From NCBI RefSeq assembly GCF_009720485.1, contig NZ_CP045245.1, forward strand, positions 1,612,001 through 1,676,000: 64,000 nucleotides of DNA, given 5' to 3'. This document shows positions 36,313 to 44,671 of the stretch, one piece after another; the stretch's first letter is position 1, and every line of letters starts with the position of its first letter. The notes below the pieces were generated by a model. The model made no database searches, had not been told where the DNA came from, and saw only the letters and a program-made list of their open reading frames with translations. Position numbers and translations under genes: made by a program. Origin of the DNA: Cellulomonas sp. JZ18. GTDB taxonomy: Bacteria; Actinomycetota; Actinomycetes; Actinomycetales; Cellulomonadaceae.

Positions 36313-36344
36313 CCGCCCAGGGTAGTCGAGTAGCGTGGCGGGAC
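36313..36344. promoter_or_regulatory. 32-bp back-to-back leaderless promoters
   Basis: The minus-strand -10 TACCCT (36319-36324) serves DUF3043 (GTG 36312) and the plus-strand -10 TAGCGT (36331-36336) serves the dipeptidase (GTG 36345). The two -10 elements are 6 bp apart, so polymerases should exclude each other. Confidence 0.6.
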
Positions 36345-37751
36345 GTGACGCCCAGCAACGCACCCACCGGTACCCCGTCCCCGCTGCCCGCCGACCGCGT
36401 GGCCGCCCTGCGCGCGCGGACCGCCGACCTCTTCGCCGACGTGCGCGCCGACCTCGAGGCGCTCGTCCGCATCCCCAGCGTCTCCAACGCCGAGTTCGAC
36501 CAGGCGCACGTCGAGGCGTCGGCGTCGGCCGTCGCAGAGCTCCTGCGCGGCGCGGGCCTGCCCGAGGTCCAGGTGCTGCGCGTCGCCCGCGCGGACGGGT
36601 CGCCCGGCGCCCCGGCCGTCGTGGCGCGCCGCCCCGCGCCCGCCGGCGCCCCGACCGTCCTGCTCTACGCCCACCACGACGTCCAGCCGCCCGGCGACGC
36701 CGACGAGTGGCAGACGCCGCCGTTCGAGCCGACCCAGCGCGGCGAGCGCCTGTTCGGGCGGGGTGCGGCGGACGACAAGGCGGGCGTGATGGCGCACGTC
36801 GGCGCGCTGCGCGTGCTCGCGGACGAGCTCGCCGTGGGCGTCACCGTCTTCGTCGAGGGGGAGGAGGAGGTGGGGTCGCCGACGTTCGTCGACTTCCTGC
36901 GCACGCACCGCGAGCTGCTGGCCGCCGACGTGATCGTCGTCGCCGACTCGAGCAACTGGAAGGTCGGGGTCCCGGCGCTGACGACGTCGCTGCGCGGCCT
37001 CGCCGACCTCGTGGTCGAGGTCGCGGTGCTCGACCACGCGGTGCACTCCGGCATGTTCGGCGGGCCCGTGCTCGACGCGCCGACGCTGCTCGCGCGCCTG
37101 CTCGCCACGCTGCACGACGAGCACGGCGACGTGGCGGTCGAGGGCCTCGTGCGGGCCGACGACCCCACCGTCGACATGGACGAGGACGCCCTGCGCGCCG
37201 ACGCCGGTGTGCTGCCGGGGGTGCGCCTGGCCGGGACGGGCCCCCTCACCGCCCGCCTGTGGACGCGGCCGGCGATCGGCGTCATCGGTATCGACGCACC
37301 GCGGGTCGCGAGCGCCTCGAACACGATCACGCCGCGCGCGTCCGCGAAGCTCTCCGTGCGGCTGGCGCCCGGTCAGGACCCGGCCGCCGCGCTCGCCGCG
37401 GTGAAGGACCACCTGCTCGCCCACGCGCCGTTCGGCGCGCGGGTGACCGTCCACGACGGCGAGCTCGGGCGCCCGTTCCAGGCGGCCGGCGACTCCACGG
37501 CGGCGCGCACCGCGCGGTGGGCGCTGGGGGAGGCGTGGGGGACGCCGTCGGTCGACGTCGGCGTCGGCGGCTCGATCCCGTTCATCAGCGACCTGCTCGA
37601 CGTCTACCCCGACGCCGCGATCCTGGTCACGGGCGTCGAGGACCCCGACTCGCGCGCGCACGGTGCGAACGAGTCGGTGCACCTCGGGGAGCTCGAGCAC
37701 GTCGTGCTCGCCGAGGCGCTGCTGCTCGCGGCGCTCGCACCGCGCGCCTGA
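36345..37751 (+). CDS. M20-family dipeptidase/metallopeptidase
   Basis: The 468-residue cytosolic zinc peptidase carries the M20 metal and catalytic motifs in order: LLYAHHDVQPPGD (metal His and Asp), GRGAADDKAGVMAHV (bridging Asp), VEGEEEVGSPTF (catalytic Glu and metal ligand), VVADSSNW, the dimerisation-domain HSGMFGG and the terminal metal ligand in GANESVHL. It resembles actinobacterial dipeptidases of the carnosinase/CNDP group, which split small dipeptides. The GTG start lies 8 nt after TAGCGT (36331-36336). Confidence 0.93.
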   Translation: MTPSNAPTGTPSPLPADRVAALRARTADLFADVRADLEALVRIPSVSNAEFDQAHVEASASAVAELLRGAGLPEVQVLRVARADGSPGAPAVVARRPAPAGAPTVLLYAHHDVQPPGDADEWQTPPFEPTQRGERLFGRGAADDKAGVMAHVGALRVLADELAVGVTVFVEGEEEVGSPTFVDFLRTHRELLAADVIVVADSSNWKVGVPALTTSLRGLADLVVEVAVLDHAVHSGMFGGPVLDAPTLLARLLATLHDEHGDVAVEGLVRADDPTVDMDEDALRADAGVLPGVRLAGTGPLTARLWTRPAIGVIGIDAPRVASASNTITPRASAKLSVRLAPGQDPAAALAAVKDHLLAHAPFGARVTVHDGELGRPFQAAGDSTAARTARWALGEAWGTPSVDVGVGGSIPFISDLLDVYPDAAILVTGVEDPDSRAHGANESVHLGELEHVVLAEALLLAALAPRA

Positions 37752-37778
37752 CCCTCGCACCGGACGCCTGACGCCCGG

Positions 37779-37818
37779 GCCGTCCCCGCCGCGCCGGACC
37801 GGAGCCGGCGGGGACGGC
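37779..37818. terminator. Bidirectional terminator between dipeptidase and thioesterase genes
   Basis: A perfect 13-bp stem (37779-37791 with 37806-37818) and 14-nt loop lie between two convergent genes. Confidence 0.65.
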
Positions 37819-37834
37819 GCACCGCGACCGCACG

Positions 37835-38362
37835 TCAGCGGTGCGCCACGTCCACGGCACGCGCCCACGCCGTCACGTCGGAGGGCAGCTGCGGGCTCTC
37901 GCCCTGCGCCGCGTCGAGCAGCGTCACGACGTCCCGCGCAGGGACGCGCGTGCCGTCCCGCGCCAGGAACCGACCGGCCACCCAACCACGGGCCACGTGG
38001 TCCTCGCCGCGCGTGAAGACCTGCTCGAGGTACACCACCCGCTCGTCCCAGCCGAGCACCCGCGTCGTGATCGCGAATCGCTGCCGCCAGGTCAGCGACC
38101 GGCGGTACTTCACGGTCGAGGCGGCCACCACGGGGTACCAGCCGCGCGACGCGAGCAGCCCGAACGCCCCCAGGTCGGCGAGGTAGTTCGTCCGCGCCAC
38201 GTCCATCATCTGCAGGTAGACGCCGTTGTTGACGTGCCGGTAGAGGTCGAGGTCGCCCAGGCGCACGCGCAGGTGCGTCACGGACGGCTCGAGCACGTGC
38301 CGGCCGGGCACGGGCCGGCGGGGGCGCGCGACGGCGAGCGCGAGCTGCAGCGTGCGGGTCAC
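37835..38362 (-). CDS. Acyl-CoA thioesterase-like (hot-dog fold) protein
   Basis: The 175-residue protein carries a 4HBT-type hot-dog domain: VRLGDLDLYRHVNNGVYLQM (with the DxxxHVNN motif), ASTVKYRRSLTWRQRFAI and VYLEQVFTRGEDHVARGWV. Members hydrolyse acyl-CoA thioesters; the chain specificity is unknown. The His-Val-Asn-Asn motif and the loop with DLYRH are conserved in the eukaryote-like THEM6 group. The GTG start follows TACCGT (38369-38374) by 6 nt, probably leaderless. Confidence 0.83.
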   Translation of the reverse strand: MTRTLQLALAVARPRRPVPGRHVLEPSVTHLRVRLGDLDLYRHVNNGVYLQMMDVARTNYLADLGAFGLLASRGWYPVVAASTVKYRRSLTWRQRFAITTRVLGWDERVVYLEQVFTRGEDHVARGWVAGRFLARDGTRVPARDVVTLLDAAQGESPQLPSDVTAWARAVDVAHR

Positions 38363-38432
38363 GGTGCGACGGTACCGGCCGGGCGCTGCGGCCGAGCGGG
38401 GGCCGACCCGGCGCGGCGGCCGGCCGGCGGGC

Positions 38433-39032
38433 TCAGACCGGGGGAGCGGGGTCGTACTGGATGCCGCGCCGCACGCCGCGCGCCACGTCCGCCGACTCGA
38501 GCCGCGCGACCAGGTGCAGCGCCATGTCGATCCCCGCGGACACCCCGGCCGACGTCACGACGTCGCCGTCGTCGACGAAGCGCGCCTCGGTGTCCACGAG
38601 CACGCTGGGGTCCGCGGCCACGAGCGCGTCCAGGGACGCCCAGTGCGTCGTGGCGGGCCGTCCTGCCAGCACGCCGGCGGCCGCGTACACGAGCGCGCCC
38701 GTGCACACGCTCGCCAGCAGCGGCGTCGTCGCCCGCATGCCCCGGACCCACGCGAGGTGCTGCTCGTCGGTCATGAGCGTGCGCGTGCCGGGGCCGCCGG
38801 GGTGGACCAGCACGTGCAGCGCGCCGACGTCCTGCGCGCTCGTGCCCGGGACGATGCTCATCCCCTTCGCGCAGCGCACGCCGCCGCCGTCGGGCGAGAA
38901 CGTGACCACCTCCGGCCGCAGGGCGCTGTGCGCCGCCCACGCCGCGAGGACCTCCCACGGCCCGACGACGTCCAGCTCCTCGGCCCCGTCGAAGACCAGG
39001 ACGCCGACGCGCAGCGGCCTCTGCGTGCTCAT
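38433..39032 (-). CDS. DJ-1/PfpI family protein
   Basis: The 199-residue protein has a class I glutamine amidotransferase-like fold of the DJ-1/PfpI superfamily: VGVLVFDGAEELDVVGPWEV, VHPGGPG and the nucleophile elbow ASVCTGALVYAAAG with the reactive Cys. It resembles the isonitrile-hydratase/transcription-regulator amidase-like subgroup but has no DNA-binding domain. The substrate is unknown. ATG 39032 has a strong GGAGAGG ribosome site. It lies 49 bp downstream of the nadA stop and may be co-transcribed. Confidence 0.88.
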   Translation of the reverse strand: MSTQRPLRVGVLVFDGAEELDVVGPWEVLAAWAAHSALRPEVVTFSPDGGGVRCAKGMSIVPGTSAQDVGALHVLVHPGGPGTRTLMTDEQHLAWVRGMRATTPLLASVCTGALVYAAAGVLAGRPATTHWASLDALVAADPSVLVDTEARFVDDGDVVTSAGVSAGIDMALHLVARLESADVARGVRRGIQYDPAPPV

Positions 39033-39081
39033 GCGCCTCTCCGTCCTCCCGCTCGCCCGGCGGTCCCGCCGGGCGCCGACG

Positions 39082-40287
39082 TCAGTGGCCCGGCAGGGCC
39101 AGCATCTGGTCGAGCGCGACGCGTGCCCAGTGCGCGTCGTCGGCGTCGACGACGATGCGGTTCGGCACCCGACCCGCGACGAGCTCCTCGAGCGACCACA
39201 CCAGGTGCGGCAGGTCGATCCGGTTCATGGTGGAGCAGAAGCACACCGTCGAGTCGAGGTAGTGCACCGACAGCTCGGGGTGCGCCTGCGCGAGGCGGCG
39301 CACCAGGTTGAGCTCCGTGCCGATCGCCCACGACGAGCCGGGCGCGGCGGCGTCGAGGCCCTTGATGATGTACTCCGTCGAGCCCACCATGTCGGCGGCC
39401 GTGACGACCTCGTGCCGGCACTCCGGGTGGACCAGCACCGTGACGTCGGGCACCGCGGCCCGCACGTCCTCGACGTTGCGCGCCGAGAAGCGCCCGTGCA
39501 CCGAGCAGTGCCCCCGCCACAGGATCATGCGCGCGTCACGCAGCTGCTGCGCCGTCAGGCCGCCGCCCGGCTTGCGCGGGTCGTAGACGACGCAGTCGTC
39601 CAGCGAGAGCCCCAGCTGCAGGACGGCGGTGTTGCGTCCCAGGTGCTGGTCGGGCATGAACAGCACCTTGCCGCGGCCGGCGACGCCCCCGACCCGCTCG
39701 AACGCCCAGCGCAGGGCCACGTGCGCGTTCGACGACGTGCACACCGTCCCGCCGTGCCGACCCGTGAACGCCTTGATGGCGGCCGTCGAGTTCATGTACG
39801 TCACCGGCACCGTGTCGTCCGCGACACCGGCGTCGACCAGCACGTCCCACGCGTCCTCGACCTGGTCGATCGCGGCCATGTCGGCCATGGAGCAGCCCGC
39901 GGCGAGGTCCGGCAGGACGACCTGCTGGGAGTCGGCGGTGAGGATGTCGGCGGACTCGGCCATGAAGTGCACGCCGCAGAAGACGACGAACTCGGCGTCG
40001 GGACGCGCCGCCGCCTCCCGCGCGAGCTTGAACGAGTCACCCGTGACGTCCGCGAACGCGATGACCTCGTCGCGCTGGTAGTGGTGGCCGAGCACGAACG
40101 CCCGCTCGCCGAGCGCGGCACGCGCGACGCGGGCCCGCTCCACGAGGGTCGGGTCGCTCGGGTCCGGCAGCGCGCCCGCGCACTCGACGCCCCGCTCCGA
40201 GGCGAGGTCGGCGCCTCGTCCCAGCAGCAGCAGCGCGGACGGAGCAGGCTCGGCGAACGTCCCGGTCGTGGGCAGGGTGAGGCTCAC
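39082..40287 (-). CDS. nadA: Quinolinate synthase A
   Basis: NadA condenses iminoaspartate with dihydroxyacetone phosphate to quinolinate for NAD synthesis, using a [4Fe-4S] cluster. The 401-residue protein shows HHYQRDEVIAFADVTGDS, VVFCGVHFMAES (first cluster Cys), TYMNSTAAIKAFTG, VCTSSNA (second Cys), FMPDQHLGRNTA and a C-terminal STVCFCSTMNRIDLP with the third. GTG 40287 was chosen: GATCAT (40294-40299) lies 6 nt upstream, consistent with a leaderless start, and it matches the family N-terminus. nadB and nadC are not adjacent. Confidence 0.95.
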   Translation of the reverse strand: MSLTLPTTGTFAEPAPSALLLLGRGADLASERGVECAGALPDPSDPTLVERARVARAALGERAFVLGHHYQRDEVIAFADVTGDSFKLAREAAARPDAEFVVFCGVHFMAESADILTADSQQVVLPDLAAGCSMADMAAIDQVEDAWDVLVDAGVADDTVPVTYMNSTAAIKAFTGRHGGTVCTSSNAHVALRWAFERVGGVAGRGKVLFMPDQHLGRNTAVLQLGLSLDDCVVYDPRKPGGGLTAQQLRDARMILWRGHCSVHGRFSARNVEDVRAAVPDVTVLVHPECRHEVVTAADMVGSTEYIIKGLDAAAPGSSWAIGTELNLVRRLAQAHPELSVHYLDSTVCFCSTMNRIDLPHLVWSLEELVAGRVPNRIVVDADDAHWARVALDQMLALPGH

Positions 40288-40431
40288 GGCGCGATGATCC
40301 CACACGCGTCACGCCCGGGCGCAGGGCCGTCCGTCCCGTCCGGACGCGGGCGCTGCGCGGGCCTCGCCCGGGTCCTCGGCGCGTGTGCGTCGACGTGACC
40401 GGGCGGCCCCCGGCCGTGCCACCATCGCCCG

Positions 40432-41655
40432 GTGCGCGTGCTCCTCGCCCCCGACTGCTTCGGCACCGCCCTGACGGCGGCGCAGGCCGCGGACGCCCTC
40501 GCGGCCGGCTGGCGGGGCGGGGCCCCGCACGACGAGGTCACCACCTGCCCGATGGCCGACGGGGGTCCGGGCTTCGTCGCCACGCTGCGCACGAGCCTCG
40601 GGGGCGACGTCGACGCGGTCACGGTCACCGGTCCGCTCGGCGACCGCGTGCCGGCCGCGGTGCTCCGCCTCGGCACGACGGCGTACGTGGAGTCGGCCCA
40701 CGCGCTCGGGCTCGACCTGGTGCCGCCCGCGCGGCGCGACCCGACGCGCACGACGAGCGCCGGCGCGGGCGTCCTGCTCGCGGCCGCCCTCGCCGGCGGG
40801 GCGCGGCGGGTCGTCGTGGGCCTGGGCGGCTCGGCCACCAACGACGCCGGTGCCGGTCTGCTGGCCGAGCTGGCGGACACGCTGCTCGGGGAGGGGGCGG
40901 TCGGCACCGCGGGGGCCGTCCTGCGCCGCGGCGGGGGTGCGCTGCACGACGTGCGCGAGCAGGACCTGCGGTGGCTGCCCGCGCTGCGCGACGCCCTGCG
41001 GGACGTCGACCTGGTCGCCGCCGTCGACGTCGACGTCCCGCTGCTCGGTCTGCAGGGGGCGTCCGCCGGGTTCGCACCGCAGAAGGGGGCGACGCCCGAG
41101 CAGGCGCAGGACCTCGAACGGGCCCTCGGGGTCTTCGCGCACGCGGCGGCGGCAGCGCTCGGACCGGACCCGGTCCGCCGCGACCTGCTCGCACCGCCGG
41201 CGGCACGGCCTGGCGCACGGCCGGGCGCACGGTCGGGCGCCTCGCGCTGGACGGCTCTGCCGGGGGCGGGGGCCGCGGGCGGGGTGGGGTTCGCGCTCGC
41301 GCTGCTCGGCGGCCGCCTCGTCCCCGGCGCCTCCCTCGTCGCGGACGCGCTCGGGCTGCCGGACCGGATCGCCGCCCACGACCTGGTGGTCACCGGGGAG
41401 GGGCGCACGGACTGGCAGTCGCTGCACGGCAAGGTCGTGGCCGAGGTCGCCGCGCGGGCCCTCCCGCTCGCCGTGCCGACCGTGGTGGTCGCCGGCGAGG
41501 TGCTGGTCGGCCGGCGCGAGCTGTCCGCGGCGGGCGTCGCGGCGGCGTACGCGGTGGCCGACGGCGCCGAGCAGGTGGCGGCCGCGCTGGCCGACCCGGC
41601 CGGCACGCTGGCTGCCCGGGCCGCCCGGGTCGCCCGGACGTGGTCGCCGGCCTGA
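40432..41655 (+). CDS. Glycerate kinase
   Basis: The 407-residue protein matches the GlxK/GarK glycerate 2-kinase family: MRVLLAPDCFGTALTAAQAA, DGGPGFVATL, GLGGSATNDAGAGLL (nucleotide/glycerate loop), GAAGGVGFALALLGG and VTGEGRTDWQSLHGK. It phosphorylates glycerate for entry into lower glycolysis. The usual DGGEGT motif is DGGPGF here. An Ala/Arg/Pro insertion (PAARPGARPGARSGA) sits before the C-terminal domain. The GTG start follows CACCAT (40420-40425) by 6 nt; promoter assignment is tentative. Confidence 0.88.
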   Translation: MRVLLAPDCFGTALTAAQAADALAAGWRGGAPHDEVTTCPMADGGPGFVATLRTSLGGDVDAVTVTGPLGDRVPAAVLRLGTTAYVESAHALGLDLVPPARRDPTRTTSAGAGVLLAAALAGGARRVVVGLGGSATNDAGAGLLAELADTLLGEGAVGTAGAVLRRGGGALHDVREQDLRWLPALRDALRDVDLVAAVDVDVPLLGLQGASAGFAPQKGATPEQAQDLERALGVFAHAAAAALGPDPVRRDLLAPPAARPGARPGARSGASRWTALPGAGAAGGVGFALALLGGRLVPGASLVADALGLPDRIAAHDLVVTGEGRTDWQSLHGKVVAEVAARALPLAVPTVVVAGEVLVGRRELSAAGVAAAYAVADGAEQVAAALADPAGTLAARAARVARTWSPA

Positions 41656-41782
41656 CCGTCGGCGCGCTGCGACACAGGTCACCGCCGTGCGCGGTGCGGC
41701 GGGCGTACGCTGGGCGGGAACAACGGCCCGGTCGGCGGTGTTGCGACCGTCGAGGACCGTCTCTGGCTGAACCGGGAGTGAC

Positions 41783-42133
41783 ATGAGCGAGACCACGCAG
41801 ACCGCGACCCACGGCGTCCAACTCACGGACGTGGCGGCCGACAAGGTGCGCGCCCTGCTCGAGCAGGAGGGTCGTGACGACCTGCGCCTGCGCGTGGCGG
41901 TGCAGCCCGGCGGGTGCTCCGGCCTGATCTACCAGCTGTACTTCGACGAGCGCCTGCTCGACGGCGACGCGACGCGCGACTTCGACGGCGTCGAGGTCGT
42001 GGTCGACCGCATGAGCGTGCCGTACCTCGAGGGCGCCACGATCGACTTCGCGGACACGATCGAGAAGCAGGGCTTCACGATCGACAACCCGAACGCGGGC
42101 AGCTCCTGCGCCTGCGGTGGCTCGTTCGCCTGA
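41783..42133 (+). CDS. erpA: A-type iron-sulfur cluster insertion protein
   Basis: The 116-residue A-type carrier delivers Fe-S clusters to apo-proteins. It has the three conserved ligands C45 (QPGGCSGLIY), C109 and C111 (SSCACGGSFA). The GGGAG ribosome site precedes ATG 41783, and a -10 TACGCT at 41706-41711 suggests a leader of about 65 nt. The location near ctaC and a desulfurase-like gene is conserved in actinobacteria. Clients in this window include LipA, NadA and the Rieske protein QcrA. Confidence 0.95.
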   Translation: MSETTQTATHGVQLTDVAADKVRALLEQEGRDDLRLRVAVQPGGCSGLIYQLYFDERLLDGDATRDFDGVEVVVDRMSVPYLEGATIDFADTIEKQGFTIDNPNAGSSCACGGSFA

Positions 42134-42150
42134 GCCCCTGCGCCCTGCCC

Positions 42151-42187
42151 CACGGGCCCGCGACCGGACACCGGTCGCGGGCCCGTG
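42151..42187. terminator. 17-bp perfect hairpin between erpA and tusA-like genes
   Basis: Positions 42151-42167 pair perfectly with 42171-42187 around a 3-nt loop (ACA). It lies between convergent genes and should terminate both. Confidence 0.75.
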
Positions 42188-42214
42188 CGCGTGCGGGGCG
42201 TCCGCCGGCCGGCC

Positions 42215-42457
42215 TCAGCCGGTCAGGCGGACCGTGACGACGACGAGGTCGCCGGTGCCCTCGCACGTCACGAGCTCGTGACCGCGCATGCGCGCCCAGG
42301 CGGGCAGGTCGACGGCCGCGGCCGGGTCGGTGGCGGTCACGCGCAGCAGCGCGCCGGCGGGCAGCGTGCGCGCTGCGGCCGCGGCGCGCAGCACCGGCGC
42401 GGGGCAGCGGAGCCCCCGCGCGTCGACCTCGGCGGCGTCGCCGCCCGGCCCGCTCAC
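42215..42457 (-). CDS. TusA-like sulfurtransferase/sulfur carrier, 80 aa
   Basis: The 80-residue protein is a SirA/TusA-fold sulfur carrier with the conserved persulfide-forming Cys in VDARGLRCPAPVLRA (C18), followed by GALLRVTATDPAAAVDLPAW and a terminal strand DLVVVTVRL. TusA proteins accept sulfur from a cysteine desulfurase. Its GTG start overlaps the stop of the desulfurase-like gene by 4 bp (GTGA), so the two are coupled and probably interact. In some actinobacteria I recall the two as one fused protein. Like its partner, it contains no lysine. Confidence 0.85.
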   Translation of the reverse strand: MSGPGGDAAEVDARGLRCPAPVLRAAAAARTLPAGALLRVTATDPAAAVDLPAWARMRGHELVTCEGTGDLVVVTVRLTG

Positions 42458-43608
42458 AGCCCGACCGCGCCGGCGGCGGCCCGGACCTGCGCGACGACAC
42501 CGGGGAGCGCGTCGCAGAGGCGGTGCACGTCCTGCTCGCGCACGTCGACCGGCAGCGAGAGGCGCACGTTGCCGTGCGTGAGCGCACCCATCGCCGCCAG
42601 CACGTGGCTGGGCTCCAGCGCCCCCGACGTGCACGCCGATCCCGAGCCGACCCCCAGGCCGAGCCGGTCGAGCTGCGTCACGAGCGCCTCGCCGTCGACG
42701 TAGAGGCACGAGAACGTCGCGACGTGGGGGAGCCGCGCCTCGGGGTCGCCGACGACGTCGACGTCGGGCACCTCGGCGGCCACCCGCGCCCGCACGACGT
42801 CGACCAGCGCGCGCCGGTGGGCGTCCGCCCGCGCGCGGTCGGCGACCGCGTCCTGCAGCGCGACGGCGGCGGCGAGGGCGAGCGGGACGGGGACGCCGCC
42901 GGGCGACCAGCGGTCCTCGTCCTCCGGCCAGTCGGGGGAGCGACGCACACCGGTGCGCGTCACGAGGACGCCGAGGGGAGGTGCGCCCCAGTCGCCGGCG
43001 TCCGCCGCCAGCAGGTCCCACGCCGCCCCGACGTCGACGTGCCCGAGACTCGCACCGGCGTCGACGAGCAGGGGGACGCCCCGCCGGCGCAGCCCGTCGT
43101 GGACCGGCCCGACGGGCTGCAGCGTGCCGACCTCGCCGTTCGCGTGCTGCAGCGCGGCGAGGGCCGTGCCCGGCCCGACGGCCGCGTCGAACGCCTCCGG
43201 GTCGACCCGTCCCGCGCGGTCGACCGGGACCGTCGTCACGGTGCCCTCACCGCGCGCGGCCACGAACGCCGCGGCGGCGTGCACGGCGGCGCGCTCGACG
43301 GCGCCGACGACGACGTCCGCACCCTGCCGGCGCCGGCCCCGCGCGACCGCGCGGACGGCCCCGTGCAGCGCCGCCGTGTGCGTCCCGAAGAGGTCCACCT
43401 CCTCGGTGCGGGCGCCGACGACACCGGCGACGGCCTCCCGCGCGCCGTCGAGGAGCATGCGGGCACGGCGTGCCTCGGCGAAGAGCCGGCGCGGGTCGGC
43501 CCAGCCCTGGTCGAGAGCCTCGAGCAGGGCCGCTCGGGCGCGAGGACGCAGGGGGGCGTGCCCGGCGACGTCCAGGACGGCGCGGGCGGCGGGCGCGGAC
43601 GCGTTCAC
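42454..43608 (-). CDS. Cysteine desulfurase-like protein lacking the PLP lysine
   Basis: The 384-residue protein has the NifS/IscS-like aminotransferase class V fold: LDVAGHAPLRPRARAALLEA, FGTHTAALHGAV, QHANGEVGTLQPV, LLVDAGASLGHVDV and the catalytic-Cys loop GSGSACTSGALEPSHVL. The position of the PLP-binding Lys (SAHK in homologues I recall) reads DAGD before WGAPP, and no lysine occurs anywhere in the protein. It therefore cannot form the normal Schiff base, although the persulfide Cys is kept. GTG 43608 follows TAGCGT (43616-43621) by 7 nt. It is coupled to a TusA-like gene. Confidence 0.82.
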   Translation of the reverse strand: MNASAPAARAVLDVAGHAPLRPRARAALLEALDQGWADPRRLFAEARRARMLLDGAREAVAGVVGARTEEVDLFGTHTAALHGAVRAVARGRRRQGADVVVGAVERAAVHAAAAFVAARGEGTVTTVPVDRAGRVDPEAFDAAVGPGTALAALQHANGEVGTLQPVGPVHDGLRRRGVPLLVDAGASLGHVDVGAAWDLLAADAGDWGAPPLGVLVTRTGVRRSPDWPEDEDRWSPGGVPVPLALAAAVALQDAVADRARADAHRRALVDVVRARVAAEVPDVDVVGDPEARLPHVATFSCLYVDGEALVTQLDRLGLGVGSGSACTSGALEPSHVLAAMGALTHGNVRLSLPVDVREQDVHRLCDALPGVVAQVRAAAGAVGL

Positions 43609-43630
43609 GTCCGGCACGCTAGTGCCGGAC
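43609..43630 (-). promoter_or_regulatory. 9-bp perfect dyad over the -10 of the desulfurase-like gene
   Basis: GTCCGGCAC-GCTA-GTGCCGGAC (43609-43630) abuts the GTG start and contains the -10 hexamer TAGCGT (43616-43621, minus strand). A regulator bound here would occlude the promoter. The binding protein is unknown. Confidence 0.6.
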
Positions 43631-43798
43631 GCCCCCGGGGACGACGTGTGACGGTGCTGACACCGCGTCGCCAAAGGAGCGCCGCGGCACGTCACCCCGC
43701 GTGGGGCGCGCTAGGCTGCACGGGTCGAGGACGAAGGTCCCGCACGACCGCGCGCCGGTACGGGGCGTGGTCGGCAGGGACGCGAGTGGAAGGCCCCC

Positions 43799-44671
43799 GT
43801 GCACCCGGATTCCCCCCGCCGCGCCCGGCGCGTGACCGCGGCCCTGCTGGCCTCGGCCCTCGTGCTGGTGCTCAGCGGCTGCTCCGAGACGGTCCAGCGT
43901 GGCTGGCTCCCCGGCGACTCCGACCAGGAGGTCACCGACCAGACCGGTCGTGTCGTCCAGCTCTGGGTCGGCTCCTGGATCGCCGCGCTGATCGTCGGCA
44001 TCATCACCTGGGGCCTGATCCTCTGGTGCGTCGCCGTCTACCGGAAGCGCAAGGACGACGACACCCTGCCCGTGCAGCTGCGCTACCACGTGCCGCTCGA
44101 GGTCATGTACGTCCTGCTCCCGATCGTCATGATCGGCGTGCTCTTCTACTACACGAACCGCGACACGATGGCGATGCAGGACACGTCCGCCGAGCCGGAC
44201 GTGAACATCCAGGTCATCGGCAAGCAGTGGAGCTGGGACTTCAACTACCTCGACGACGACGTCTACGAGACCGGTCAGCACGCACGCGCCGTCGGCGAGG
44301 ACCCCGAGACCCTCGACCGTCAGGTCACGCTCTACCTGCCGGTCGACCAGCGCGTCGAGTTCATCGTCGAGTCGCGCGACGTCAACCACTCGTTCTGGAT
44401 CCCCGAGTTCCTCTACAAGATGGACATGATCCCGGGCGTCACGAACACGTTCCAGGTGACCCCGACACGTGAGGGCTTCTACCGCGGCAAGTGCGCGGAG
44501 CTCTGCGGTGAGGAGCACTCCTCGATGCTCTTCAACGTCGCGGTCGTCTCGCAGGAGGAGTACGACGCCCACATGGACGAGCTCCGCGAGAAGGGCCAGA
44601 CCGGTGCGCTGAGCCTCGAGTACAGCCGTCAGCAGAACCTCAACGAGGTCGCGGGGGAGGACGAGAACTGA
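43799..44671 (+). CDS. ctaC: Cytochrome c oxidase subunit II (CuA, lipoprotein)
   Basis: Subunit II of the aa3 oxidase receives electrons through its binuclear CuA centre. The 290-residue protein has a lipoprotein signal with lipobox LSGC (C28), two membrane helices (about residues 57-80 and 98-118), the Trp-rich [12 protein letters not shown] segment, [10 protein letters not shown] with a CuA His, and [12 protein letters not shown] with the two Cys, Glu, His and Met ligands. GGAAGG precedes the GTG; a TAGGCT -10 (43712-43717) suggests a leader of about 75 nt. It heads ctaC-ctaD-ctaF. Confidence 0.97.
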   Translation: MHPDSPRRARRVTAALLASALVLVLSGCSETVQRGWLPGDSDQEVTDQTGRVVQLWVGSWIAALIVGIITWGLILWCVAVYRKRKDDDTLPVQLRYHVPLEVMYVLLPIVMIGVLFYYTNRDTMAMQDTSAEPDVNIQVIGKQWSWDFNYLDDDVYETGQHARAVGEDPETLDRQVTLYLPVDQRVEFIVESRDVNHSFWIPEFLYKMDMIPGVTNTFQVTPTREGFYRGKCAELCGEEHSSMLFNVAVVSQEEYDAHMDELREKGQTGALSLEYSRQQNLNEVAGEDEN

